From the NCBI GenBank assembly GCA_003868215.1, contig QWDQ01000005.1:372001-436000 (forward strand): a stretch of DNA of 64,000 nt, given 5' to 3'. Shown here one piece after another: positions 1-10,586 of the stretch; the first letter of the stretch is position 1; every line of letters starts with the position of its first letter. Both the position numbers and the translations under genes were made by a program. Under the pieces are notes generated by a model. It worked only from the letters and a program-made list of their open reading frames with translations, ran no database searches and was not told the origin of the DNA. This DNA is from Pseudophaeomoniella oleicola (lineage: Eukaryota > Ascomycota > Eurotiomycetes > Phaeomoniellales > Phaeomoniellaceae).

Positions 1-2
1 AA

Positions 3-2139
3 CCGTCATCAAATCAAATCAGTTACTTCCAAACCCCATCAACTGGTGATCTTATCACCCCCTCAGCAAGCGGCGCCACCCCAACCTTTGATGGCATTGA
101 AGAGGAAACTACAGGTCGCCGTCGGAGCTCCTCGGAACCACAGCGACCGTCGTGGCTAGGGACCCCGGATGACCTCACAAGGTCGAGCACCGTTGTATCG
201 GGCTTGCCAAACATATCCGAGACGCATGCCGAGGATCATACAGATCGAAGCGGTCAACGGCTCTCCGTTCCTGAACCAGAAGCAGCGAAACCCACAACAA
301 GGGCCGGCAGGCTGAGGGCTGCTACCACCAATTCGGCCAACCGAGGCCTGCAGCGTTTGAGTTCGTTTACGACGTTACCGGGGTCCCGAAGCTCACAGCT
401 GGGATCGGAAACGCCGGAGAGGTCAAGTCGAGCGAATGAATACGAGTCGGAGATTGTCGATCTACTCGATGTCGTTGGTATGTACACAAGGCGGCGTTGT
501 CTTGCATCAGAATCTGACCTTGAATAGATCCCGAAGTTTCCACACTATCTACCCTGACAAATGTTCAGAACTCGCTCTTCATCCCGGATTTGGGTCGATT
601 CCTCAATCGGCGACCAACCTATGAACTCACCCCACGCGCCTCACAGCGTCATGTACCTACTGACGCCGAAAAAAGTACGACGGCCTCGATGGCCCCATCA
701 GGTACCTCGAGTACGCCTTCCGTGCCCTCCGAACCAAGGCCACCGATACCGCCCAAGGAACCAAGGCAGCCAAGATTACCTCCAATGGCGGAGAGGCCCT
801 CCGAAGAAACCGAACGGCCCCATTTTCCTCGAAATATTAGTATCTCTTCCGACATGAGTGATACGCGGTATGCTGTACTTCCTCACGGTGTCACTTTGCT
901 AGGCTGGAGTGAGGACGACAAGGAGTTGCTCAACGATCATGTCCGGCATATGTTGCATTCCAAGCGATCTGCATTCAAAAGAGGTATGAAGGGGTTCTGG
1001 AAGTACATTCAGAAGCGTAAGTTATCACCCTTCGTCGAGAAGTGACTCAATAAATCTTGAACTAACACAATGTAGCACTTGGTTTCTTCGTCACCTTGTA
1101 CGCAATTCTGATCACGCTCTTCGGTCTTGCTTGGGTGCTTTTCCTTATTGGCTGGATCAACGTTGGAGGTAGACAACTCTACGTGATTAACGTTATTGAC
1201 AATGTTTTGGTGGCTCTGTTCGCAATCATGGGTGACGGCCTCGCTCCGTTTCGCTGTGTCGACACTTACCACATGATCTTTATTGCGCATTACCACTATC
1301 TCAGTTGGCAGCGACGAAGAGAGCGGAGATTACCCGACCTCAAAGACCACAACGATCTTCCTTCAGAAATTCCAAATAATGTAGACATGGAAGTTGGAGC
1401 CACCGAAAAGGCCGACTTTTCTGTCCTGACACCTAAACAACAAGCAAACCTAGAGCACCACTCGCGAAAGTACGCCAAATCACACACTTTTTACCGACCT
1501 CACGAGACCGAGACTCACTACGCTTTCCCTGTGAAACTCCTCATAACAGTCACTGTCCTCTTGGACTTCCACTCCATCTTCCAGATTTGCCTTGGGTCTG
1601 TCACTTGGAGTATCAATTACCATCACCGACCTGCAGCTGCAACCGCAACTATCCTCTGCTGTTCCATTTCTTGCAATATTGCCGCTGGGATTGTAATCAC
1701 TATCGGCGATCGTATCACACGCAAGAAAGAGATCATCGAACTCCAATTCCGCCAAGCGCTAACTCGCAGCGCCATCAAGAAGGTCCAAAAAGAGAAAAGG
1801 AGGGAGGCTGAGGCTCATGGCGAAGACCCAGAAATCATCCCTGTCCCCGAGACCCACGCCGTGGTCACGCAAGATACGGCAGACAACGAATCCGTCCTCG
1901 ACGACGCACACAATCGCGTCACCGTCGTCGGATCACCCGAAGCCGTTGACAAGGTCGTTGATCGAATCCGGTCCCCCGAAAAGTACGACCAGGCCGTCGC
2001 GGAACATAACGAGCACGGTGAGCATCAATCGCGTTTCGGACTGGCCAAATTGGCCGAGACGGTCGCCCACAAGTTTCCGGGAAGAAAGAGGAAAGGCTCT
2101 GAATCCTTGCAGTCTGGCGAACCGTATCCGGGGACATGA
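3..2139 (+). CDS. DUF2985-family integral membrane protein (5' end outside window)
   Basis: This is the last 675 residues of a gene that enters from the left edge; no start is visible. Reading frame and splice signals give three exons, 3-477, 528-1016 and 1076-2139, with introns 478-527 and 1017-1075. The first part is a Ser/Pro/Arg-rich tail. It is followed by the segment SLFIPDLGRFLNRRPTYELT and then, after a charged linker, hydrophobic segments at about 1080-1165, 1180-1235, 1525-1600 and 1635-1710. That is the layout of the fungal DUF2985 multi-spanning proteins. The C-terminus after about 1730 is charged, with Arg/Lys-rich helical stretches and probably cytosolic. The family has no established biochemical function. 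The frame closes cleanly across both junctions, so the exon model is solid. The next gene is convergent. Confidence 0.85.
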
Positions 2140-2712
2140 TTTTTTTAACTCGTCTTTTTTTTTAACGGTGTGGTTTCTTGTTTTCTTCTTGTCTATGAGA
2201 CGTGAGGAAAACTACCATCCAAACAGACATATTACATTACATTTTTTTTTACCTATCTGTACGAAATCTTTCGTCTTTGTTTTTGTTATAATCCAAGCTC
2301 GTGTTTTTTGACATATTATACATTATATATATTACTTATACCACCCATACTTGCCTTTTGAAATTTTAACGACGACAGTTTTTCATTGAATTTTGTTTGT
2401 GAAGCGGAGCGGAGCGGATTATTAGGTATGATATATATGACTTATTTGATGTCCATTTTCTTTTTTCTTCTTTTTTTTTTTTTTTAAATAATCTTGGTAG
2501 GAATATTACACATGTCAAGCTTATCGTTGTTGTTGTGGTTGTTTGAATAGGAGTTTTTGATTTCTACTTTTTGGATATACTTAATTGATTATTACATAGT
2601 CCTGCTAAATTTTGTGTCGTACAAGTTTTCCGGGCCCCCCTTTTGTTTCTTTCTTTTTCTTACATCACTCCTCCTTTTTCTTCATCTTCTGACTCGTCGT
2701 GACCATAAATTT
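2140..2712. other. Convergent intergenic spacer with T-rich tracts
   Basis: This spacer lies between the stop of the DUF2985 gene and the stop of ferrochelatase. It is AT-rich with several T runs (near 2152-2163, 2246-2254 and 2460-2486). It presumably holds both 3' UTRs and polyadenylation signals. I see no coding potential. Confidence 0.7.
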
Positions 2713-4055
2713 TCATCTGACAAGTAAACCCTCCTGACCGATGAAGAATTTCTTCTGTTCGAGACATCGTTCGCTTTTGCAGCCCTGGCAGCGGAGGGCC
2801 ATCTGTCGGCTACAGCTCTTGCCTTCGTCGAGATGGGCTTTGGCGATGTCGGCTAGCGCCTGGATGAAGACGGGGGAGCCGTTGAGGCTTTCTGCTCTTC
2901 GGACGGAGCCGGGAGGGGCGCCGTTCTGTTCGGCTTCGTGAATGACTTCGAGGTCGATTTCGTAGAGGGTTTCGATGTGGTCGGATGTGAAGGCGATGGG
3001 GATGAGGATGAGGTCGTGTTGGCCCTTTTTGACGTAGTTGTTGACGGTGTCGGAGGTTTGGGCGCCGAGCCAGGCTGATGGGCCGACTTGGGATTGCCAG
3101 CATAGACGCCAGGGGTTGCTAAAGTTGAGACGTTGCATGACGGCGTGGACGGTGGCGGCAACTTCGGCGGGGTATGGATCACCACGGTTCACCACTGACA
3201 TAGGGAGGGAGTGGGCGGAAAAAAGGAGGACGACTTGGGAACGGCGTTCGGGTGGATATTGTGCGAGTTGATCTTCAATGTTGCGAGCAAATGCTTCTAC
3301 CAGACCGGGATGTGTAGGCCACCGATCAATGACACTCCACGTTATTGCTCCTTCGGGTTGTGCCTCGCCAGTCGCACGTTTGCCTTCCAAACGGTTGCGC
3401 CATTTCCACAGCTCATTGAGGGAACTGCCTGTCGTGCTGCACGAGTATTGAGGGTACTGTGTGAAAGCAACGGCACGTCCGCCTCGACCATTACCAAATC
3501 CGTCCTCGAATAATCTGTTATACATTTCTTCTGTGAGTGGGTTCGCATAGCGGAAAGCGACATATGGTTTGTGAGGGGCTGTAGAGGGAGAAATCTGGTC
3601 AAGTATCTTGCACATTTCGGCCGCTTGATATTCCGACCACTTGCGGATGGGGGAGCCACCACCTATGTCCGCATATTGTTTCTCGATTTTGGGAGTTCGT
3701 CGACGGGAAATCAGCGGACCGAGATATGATTGCATGCGCCCAAGAGGTATTAAGTCGTCATCGGCCTGGTGATGCGTGTTAGCCCATATCTTGTTCGAAA
3801 CTAGGTCCCCGGGAGAACTACAAATAATCTGGATAGAAAATCATAGACTTCACTGGTAGTCGACGGTCCTCCCATATTCATGAACACCATAGCCGTTGGT
3901 CCCTTCGATCCAACGGAATTCTGTGTTACTGGCGGCGCAACGGTCGCCAAATTCGCCCGGCGTTCTGACAGGCATAATGCGGTGCGGGATGCCTTCAACA
4001 GTGGCGTTGTAGCAGCCCGCTTTGACAGCTGTGTGAGAGGATTTCGAAGCGCCAT
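2713..4055 (-). CDS. Ferrochelatase, mitochondrial, [2Fe-2S] type
   Basis: Inserts ferrous iron into protoporphyrin IX, the last step of heme synthesis, on the matrix side of the mitochondrial inner membrane. There are two exons, 4055-3822 and 3765-2713, with intron 3766-3821, giving 428 aa. The N-terminus (MALRNPLTQLSKRAATTPLL) is a basic, hydroxylated presequence. The core begins with VFMNMGGPST and contains FTQYPQYSCSTTGSSLNELW and LLFSAHSLPM, which carries the family's catalytic His. The C-terminus has CQGCKSERC, a C-x2-C-x4-C pattern matching the cluster ligands of animal and fission-yeast enzymes; the fourth ligand would be the Cys of YSCSTTG. Saccharomyces ferrochelatase lacks this cluster. 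A CCAAT box lies about 240 bp upstream. The gene is divergent from the F-box gene. Confidence 0.96.
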
Positions 4056-4294
4056 GACGGTGATTGACCAGAGGAATCGTTTCTCCCTGAACCGTTGACG
4101 GCTTTATTATACTGTCCCTCCTAGAATCATGACTACAACTGCTTTGCAAGTTCGGAGATAATGAGTAGCAATTGTCGTCGCACGAGTCAAATTGATCTAC
4201 TATGGAGAAGCGAGAGCGAGAGCTTCTTACTGTAACGAGCAAATGATGACAACACTCGCTCCCGACCCTCCGCTACTCCACTGTAGTGGGCGGA

Positions 4295-4299
4295 CCAAT
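4295..4299 (+). promoter_or_regulatory. CCAAT box (candidate CBC/Hap site)
   Basis: The sequence GGACCAATCAGAAG fits the fungal CCAAT-binding-complex preference (RRCCAATCA). It lies 240 bp upstream of the ferrochelatase start. In filamentous fungi CBC with HapX controls iron and heme genes, so control of this gene is plausible. Binding is inferred only. Confidence 0.4.
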
Positions 4300-4332
4300 C
4301 AGAAGCGATCGAGTGGTAATGAGTACTCATAC

Positions 4333-4342
4333 ATCACGTGAT
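4333..4342. promoter_or_regulatory. ATCACGTGAT palindrome (E-box core CACGTG)
   Basis: A perfect 10-bp palindrome with the CACGTG core bound by bHLH factors in fungi. It lies between the divergent ferrochelatase and F-box genes. A second TCACGTGA occurs at 41589-41596 in another divergent promoter. Confidence 0.4.
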
Positions 4343-4741
4343 AGATACGATGGTGACAAGTGATGGCATATCTACCGTAGTACCAAGTGACTTCCAGATT
4401 CTCACTTATCCTGTATACACTCTCCAGCTTCAGCCATCATCCGACTTCCTGTTGTGTCAAATATATCGATCCAAGGATTCGGACATCACCCCCGACCTCG
4501 CCTGGTGAAACGCCAATCTTGCATTGGTTTGCCACAAGGCATCAACTCGTTGCGGAGGTAAACAGTTTCTGGCTCTGGAAGACCTATCCCTCATCATATA
4601 TCACGATTGGCATCACTCCGATAGATAAGCACGTTTTACAAGGTGGCCATGACACCAATTGGCTTCTACGGACATGCCAGTTCCCATTGTTAATGAGAAC
4701 GCGACTCGACGAGTGTTGAGTACTCCATCTACTTGTTCCGG

Positions 4742-6640
4742 ATGGCCCAACCATCAACCCAAGACACCAGCACCGAAGGACCGGTTTGCTCATGCCCTTC
4801 GGATATGAACTCATTTGAACCTCCGAGTGGACCATTGACAAGGCTTCCAGATGAGCTTCTGATCCTCATCGTGGGTCATGTCACGGACAACAAGGATCTA
4901 TGTTCACTGGCGGTGACATGCAGACGACTGCAACCCCTCTCAGAGCCTAATATATACCGCTCGATACTTATCAACCGTGGCAGCCGAGCACAATCGGTTG
5001 CCGTCGCTTTAGGTAGTGATGAAAGAAGACTGGCACAGGTCAAGAATCTCTTGATCTCATGCACTTTCGATTCTTGGCAGGGTATTGAGATCTTGATACC
5101 TTTTCTTTCCATGATGTCAAGACTACAATTTCTTCGTTTGGAGACGCCCGATTGCAATTCCAGAGGGCAAGAGGAGCGGGTACATTGGCGGCGTATTCAA
5201 GCAAAGTACGAACATCAATTTCGATTGGCATCATTAGGAAATCCAGTCGGACGGCGTTCTTTGGCATCACTACGCTCCTGTACCATTCATTTTGTTGACC
5301 ACTCAGCATCGCTATACAAATTTTCGGAGTATTTTGGCCTCCTGTTCCTCTCAACCTTGGAATCGTTGTCCATCTCGTGCGCGTCAATCAACGATGACAT
5401 TTGCGACCTTATAAGACGGGTGAATTGCAGGAAGACCGCGCTGAAGGAATTGAGACTGGAGCAATGCGAACTGACCGGAGCAGCTTTGAAATCAGTACTT
5501 TCTATACCCAGGGCCTTGAAGAAGCTACACCTCAGTGAAAACTTTCAGATCGCGGCTGTACTACCAATGACCCCGACGGAGATAACAGACTGCCTCAACC
5601 CGCAAGCAGATTCATTGACCGATTTAACATTACTATTAGCTCGGCCCCGGACTCAATACCCATTTGTCATTGAAGAAGTTGAGAGATACGTTTTCGAGAA
5701 GTTCGAAAAGCTTGAATCCCTGAATTTTGGACACATTCCATTCTACGCTTTCGTAGCCGATGAGCAAGTACAAGCGCATTTCCACCGCAGGAGCAGGATT
5801 CATCTCGATCGTGTTTCCTTTCCTCCCAATTTGAAAACATTCCGATATTCTCATGTACAGACCTACAATTACGAAGAGAACTTGGATATCTTGAAGAATG
5901 TATTCTTTAATAACAAGTCGGGCGCTGGAACAGGGCCCAAGCCGTACGGGTCGTTACAGCTCGTCGATTTTGTGTTGCCGCTGGACTCACACCAATATAT
6001 GGACACACCGCTCTTACAGAAGCTTGCTCGGCCAGCTCCAGATTTCACCGAGTATGGTATTCGATTCCGTGTTTTTGACACCGATGAATCAGAAGGCTTC
6101 ATACCACCTTATCTTTTTGGAGAGTCAGCACCGCAGGAGAGATTGATTATCGACAGTGATCACATAACGAAAGGGAGGAAGCGTAAATACGATGACAACG
6201 GCGAAGTGATGTCGCCTGGGAGTGGTCTCGTTCAGGAAGCCAATGAAAAGCTTTACGAGTCAGCCATACTTCCTACTGCTAGTTATTGGGCTCAGCTGGC
6301 AGCCGACCCCGTATCCAACAGTGCCCGGCAGGGTTTACGCCACCATCTCAATATGTCATTGATAGCTAATCTGGCTAATGGGGCCGAGTTACTTGAAATG
6401 CTACACATGCCTGTTGGTGTTGGTATGGCGAACGCTGGGAATCCGGATGAGGATGGTTTCATGCTGTTTGCCGACTTACAGGAACAAGATGGAGAACAAG
6501 AAGACGGCCAAGACGGAGATCATGAACCGTTGAATCATCCTTTACAATCTGATCACGACGGTGGTGACTACGATCCTAGCCAGGAACAACAGCTAGATGA
6601 AAGTGAAGACGAGTCTGATGACGACAGTTATGATGCATAG
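4742..6640 (+). CDS. F-box protein with leucine-rich-repeat-like body
   Basis: Single exon of 632 aa. I chose the ATG at 4742; the frame is open a little further upstream but without an ATG. Near residue 33 is an F-box, LTRLPDELLILIVGHVTDN, followed by LCSLAVTCRRLQPL, the usual Skp1-binding fold. The middle has degenerate LRR-like units (for example KELRLEQCELTGAALKSVL and LKKLHLSENF). The C-terminus is strongly acidic (many Asp, Glu and Gln, residues about 580-632), with a short basic stretch GRKRKYDD before it. Known members are substrate receptors of SCF ubiquitin ligases; the substrate cannot be told from sequence. Its stop is only 80 bp from the stop of the convergent small GPI-type gene. 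Confidence 0.85.
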   Translation: MAQPSTQDTSTEGPVCSCPSDMNSFEPPSGPLTRLPDELLILIVGHVTDNKDLCSLAVTCRRLQPLSEPNIYRSILINRGSRAQSVAVALGSDERRLAQVKNLLISCTFDSWQGIEILIPFLSMMSRLQFLRLETPDCNSRGQEERVHWRRIQAKYEHQFRLASLGNPVGRRSLASLRSCTIHFVDHSASLYKFSEYFGLLFLSTLESLSISCASINDDICDLIRRVNCRKTALKELRLEQCELTGAALKSVLSIPRALKKLHLSENFQIAAVLPMTPTEITDCLNPQADSLTDLTLLLARPRTQYPFVIEEVERYVFEKFEKLESLNFGHIPFYAFVADEQVQAHFHRRSRIHLDRVSFPPNLKTFRYSHVQTYNYEENLDILKNVFFNNKSGAGTGPKPYGSLQLVDFVLPLDSHQYMDTPLLQKLARPAPDFTEYGIRFRVFDTDESEGFIPPYLFGESAPQERLIIDSDHITKGRKRKYDDNGEVMSPGSGLVQEANEKLYESAILPTASYWAQLAADPVSNSARQGLRHHLNMSLIANLANGAELLEMLHMPVGVGMANAGNPDEDGFMLFADLQEQDGEQEDGQDGDHEPLNHPLQSDHDGGDYDPSQEQQLDESEDESDDDSYDA

Positions 6641-6720
6641 CGTTTATAATATCATACGAAGCGATGGAAAGCCAAGTAGATGAATAGCGCTGCGCCACCG
6701 GAAGGTCCCAATCCCTTACT

Positions 6721-7320
6721 CTACAGCAGCACTACTCCCACCACTCCGACCACGACAACACCCTTGACAACGTCCATTGTGGCCTTGGCTGCTCCAGCAT
6801 TCGTGGTGGATGTCGAGGTCAATCCAAGCACACTCGCCTCAACGCTTCTCAAGACACTCTGCCTACTCAGAAAGACACCCTGCACATCACTAGGCAAAGC
6901 GGTAAACCAATCTGGTGGGCTCGCTGTCTGGACATACTCGAGCCCACTCACGGACACGGACGCGACCACTGTCGAAGGCGCAGCGGTGCGAAACACGCTG
7001 AAAGCAAAAAGATCAGATGGCTCGGTATTCATCGACGACACTGCAGAAAGCAGAGCCGCGGCCAGAGATGTCGCGAGTGGCCCTGTCGTTGGCGTCGGAA
7101 GCCCAAAATCCGATGAGAGAACCGAGTTTCTGCACTCGTAGCATTAAGAACATTGAGTACGTCTTCTAGGGGGTCATTACACTTACACATGATATGAACT
7201 TTCGGCGGCTCGTGCAAGAATCACATCTCCTTTAGCTCTCATCTCCGTCCCAACAGCAACAGCAGTCAAGTAGATCTTGAATAGTAGTAGTATCGTCATT
7301 ATCGTCATCATCATTATCAT
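6721..7320 (-). CDS. Small secreted, probably GPI-anchored fungal protein
   Basis: Two exons, 7320-7187 and 7129-6721, joined across a 57-nt intron (7130-7186) with a perfect GTAAGT donor, give about 180 aa. The first exon supplies a signal peptide rich in Ile, Leu and Met (about residues 1-24). Start choice is ambiguous among clustered Met codons at 7320, 7314, 7311, 7308 and 7299. The mature part is Ser/Thr/Ala-rich and contains PPDWFTALPSDVQGVF, a motif I recognise from many small fungal GPI-type proteins (PxWxxALPSDVQ). The last 20 residues are a hydrophobic Val-rich tail after a small-residue stretch (NAGAAKATM), as expected for a GPI-attachment signal. Location would be plasma membrane or wall. 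Biochemical function is unknown. The opposite-strand open frame over this gene is a shadow. Confidence 0.7.
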
Positions 7321-7674
7321 GACCAAACAGATTTATCTTTCTCGAAACTGTACTTTTTTTTTTCTCTCTCTCTTTCTCTCTCTCAAATTACAATCCTACT
7401 TCCCCCCAGCAAGGACCTGACCTGACCTATATTATAAGACAATACCTAGTAATTGTACAATCCTTCCCTTCCTCTTCCTTTTCCCAGATCAGAACAGATC
7501 AAATCAAATCAGATCCCCATTCGTGTCTACCTACCTATCTAGTATTATTATTACTACCCCTCCACACCGACACAGAGACACAAAGAGTCACTCACTCGCT
7601 CATTTGTTATTTGTTATTTGTTATCGTTGTTGTGTAACATCATGGTCAGTCAGCCGGTGTGGTTTTTGTCACAT

Positions 7675-7699
7675 GTGTCTGTCTGTCTGTCTGTCTGTC
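7675..7699. repeat. (TGTC)n microsatellite
   Basis: About six tandem TGTC units followed by a degenerate TGTCC pair. It lies upstream of the small GPI-type gene, in the same simple-repeat cluster as the CT and TA tracts. Confidence 0.9.
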
Positions 7700-7732
7700 C
7701 TGTCCTGTCCAATGTTACTACTTGCAACAAAC

Positions 7733-7734
<2 letters not shown>

Positions 7735-7765
<31 letters not shown>
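7735..7765. repeat. (CT)n microsatellite followed by a CA run
   Basis: About fifteen uninterrupted CT units, then GCTCG and a short CA run ending near 7780. The translated frames here are Ser/Leu artefacts and not genes. Confidence 0.95.
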
Positions 7766-7768
<3 letters not shown>

Positions 7769-8084
7769 CGCACACACACAACACATCATATTTCTTTTAG
7801 GAGATCAAGAATCAAAATCAAATCATCATCTGACACCACCACAACCACCCATCTAGAAACAGGATGGACAGGTTTCTAAGTTAATTAGAGCTTTTGCTTT
7901 TTTTTTTTTTTTAAGGAAGATAATATAATTATAAAATGAGAGTTTGATTTGAACATGACAAAAACGACATTGACACTTGAGATGATAAAATCCTTTTTTA
8001 CAACTTTTGAAATGGAAAACTGCCTGCCTGACAGATGGATGTTCCAGTGTTGCGAGATGGATAGATGGATACCTATGGCTTAAG

Positions 8085-8109
8085 TATATATATATATATA
8101 TATATATAT
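8085..8109. repeat. (TA)n microsatellite
   Basis: About twelve TA units, followed by a second short run (CTATATATC). It is likely length-variable between strains. Confidence 0.95.
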
Positions 8110-9041
8110 CTATATATCGATGCACAGATAGGGGAGCCAGAGATTGTATCACACAACCTTGCCTGCATGCTTTTCCTCTTCTCCTTCGTCGCGGTGAGGT
8201 GAGATTATTCCCCTTTTCATATCAAAGAAAAAAGAAAACCCGATGTGTTGGTGGATGGGTGAATGGCATCGAGTTGTCTGACGAAGAAACATTCCGGCTG
8301 GTAGGTAGTAAAGACTGGCAGATATAGGTCCTCTTCACGTCCCTCCTTGTCATGTCTCAGCTGTGACCCTTGATTGCGGTCAGAAGCCGGTTGATGGAGC
8401 TCGGGTTGGCCAACGAAGACGATATACACAGGAGAAAGAAGCCAGTGTTAGATTGGCCATGAGAGCAAAGTAATATGGTTCTGTTGAGAAGGAATTGTAT
8501 AAGCGCCCCATTTGCCTCACAAATTTGGTAATTGCCTGTGCCATATCGTGACAGTTGTCTTTTGCCTCTTCGGCCTAATCTCGAACGTTACTTCCAGCAT
8601 TTTTCAAGGTGCGGAAGAAGTGTCGCGTTCGAACACATTGAGATCCAGGTAGTATTAGATTGTAAAAGGGGCCCCCCGAACTCACGGTGTTTATACTATG
8701 CTACGTTGAATTGAAAGATAAAACGGCAAAAGACTGAAGAATAAGGGATGAACCAACCACGGCTGGCCTACCAGGACACTTTCAACGTTCGGAAGTGCCA
8801 CCAGGCACCGCAAAGCGAAGCTGAACGCCTAACCCTCACAGTATCAATGCAATCGTCGAACTGAAACAGGGTCCTTAGGACTTATCTGAATTTCCCAAAT
8901 GACCCCGTACTCCTGTAAAAGTCATGCTCGCTGTGACCGCGCCATGAATTCCTTATTTTACTCCACGGAACGCATTCGAGCGGCATTCATGCTTCTGAGA
9001 ACGATCAAGAACAGATTGGAAAGCCGGTAATCAGAGCTGTT

Positions 9042-10586
9042 TCAAGCACCAACCTTCTGAAGGGCGAAAGCATAGCGAGAGAGATTTGCCATCTTCTCTT
9101 CGGGGCTGACATCGTTGTCAGTATAGACCAACCTTGTCGCCTTCGATTTCTCCTTATCCTTTTTGCTAGCCTTCTCCTCACCTTGTTCTTCAGCAGACTT
9201 CTTGGGTGGTTCAGTGCCAGGGGTTGCTGCCGTTTCAGGATTTGGAATCCCGGAGACGGAGGGGATAGAAGCTGTGGGTTCGGTTGACAGCGGGGACTTT
9301 TGCACTTTAGCAGCTTCGTTCGCTTGCTTCGATGCTCCTGAAATCAGCTCATCCAGTGAAGATGGTTCATTGCCACTAGTTGGCTGAGACGCAGGAGGGT
9401 TTGAAGAACCTGGAATCTGACCTTGATGCATCTGCTGCATCTGAAAAGCATTGACATGCGGTGCCTCAAAGGAAGGACGCTGTGGGAGCCCCGGCGCTGG
9501 GGGCAAACTACCCGGTCTGGTGGGAAGGCCTCCGTTATGGGACGGTGTTTGCATTAACTGACCTTGCTGGTTTTGAAAAAATGGTGGCGGTGTTTGCGTG
9601 CCGTACGGAGGCTGCTGACCTGAAGGAATCAAAGGAGGAGGATATTGACCGAATGGAAGATGTTGGCCATTGTGGGATGGTGCAGGATGCGCAGCGTAAG
9701 CAGCAGGCGGTGGTGAGAAACTTGGTTGCGGAGGATATCCATTCGGTGGGAAGGTTGGCACCCCAGGAGATGCTTGGGAATAAGGAAATGGCGGAGCCGT
9801 AGCACCATTGAATGGCTGTTGGGCGTACTGTGGCGCACCTGGGGCTGTATTGTAAGGAGGAATTTGCGTTGGGTATGAAGGCGAGGCATTTGGAGGAGGA
9901 TAAGACTGTTGTTGGCCGTATTGCGGAGAATTCTGCGGATCCTTGTGAGTTGAAACAAGTCATCGAGGGAAGCAGGAGACTTACAAATCCACCCGGGCTC
10001 TGGCCTTGACCTGCGCCAAGAGGCGTACCTCCACCACTACTGCCCCCGGCCTGTTGCTCTGCCTTCTTTGCTTTGTGCTCAGCCAGGCGCTTTTTGAGGT
10101 CTGAAGGGGATTCGAACTTCGGCTTCTTTGATTGCCCTTGTGAAGTCGTGCCAGGCGCAGGGGTGCCTCCTTGAGATGCCGAAGCTTGCTTGTCCACAAG
10201 GTTCTGATGGAAAGCAGCTATAACTCTTTGATTGTGTTGCTGGGCTATGTCTTCAGGGATGCCTTCCATACCAAAGATTTCGATATCGAGACCAGCTCTA
10301 TTGGGTAGCGCATTATCCACTGCAGATAACGCTTCTTTGTGAACTTGCGACATGTGCACGTTTAATCCTAGCGAAGGTCAGTCATTGTCTCGAGTCGAGT
10401 ACTCAACCACACGAGCTCACCTCCTGCAGTATTGAGCCTTCTCCCACACCGGTCACATTTAAAGTGCTTCGCTTTCTGGTGGTTGATGAGAATCTTCAGA
10501 TCATCAAAATCGCGCTCACAGTAGTAACACCATGGTCTACCAAGAACCTCTTCGAGATCTGGATGACCTCTCTTTTTCTTCGTCAT
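9042..10586 (-). CDS. BuGZ/ZNF207-type C2H2 zinc-finger protein
   Basis: Three exons, 10586-10421, 10367-9985 and 9941-9042 (introns of 53 and 43 nt), give 482 aa. Two adjacent fingers open the protein: C20/C23/H36/H41 ([12 protein letters not shown]) and C44/C47/H60/H65. They are followed by [14 protein letters not shown], which matches the animal BuGZ N-terminus closely. A basic Lys-rich stretch follows, then a long low-complexity region rich in Pro, Gln, Tyr and Gly (about 190-400). The last 30 residues ([15 protein letters not shown]464-E465) look like the GLEBS motif by which BuGZ binds Bub3. BuGZ supports kinetochore loading of Bub3, spindle assembly and splicing in animals; roles in filamentous fungi are inferred. 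The second intron is unusually short, but the frame requires it. Confidence 0.88.

Larger units (their letters stand above)
4056..4741. promoter_or_regulatory. Divergent promoter of ferrochelatase and the F-box gene
   Basis: This 686-bp space separates two start codons that point away from each other, so it should serve both genes. It holds a CCAAT box and a CACGTG palindrome (listed separately). Open stretches here are short and have no recognisable coding pattern. Confidence 0.6.
7321..9041. other. Repeat-rich spacer, no convincing gene
   Basis: This 1.7-kb gap separates the start of the small GPI-type gene from the stop of the BuGZ-like gene, both on the minus strand. The proximal part is pyrimidine/purine biased on one strand, as in fungal promoters and 5' UTRs. 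The middle carries several microsatellites. The distal part (about 8330-9041) is mixed sequence where the longest frames lack any recognisable motif. I found no tRNA-like structure. Confidence 0.6.
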
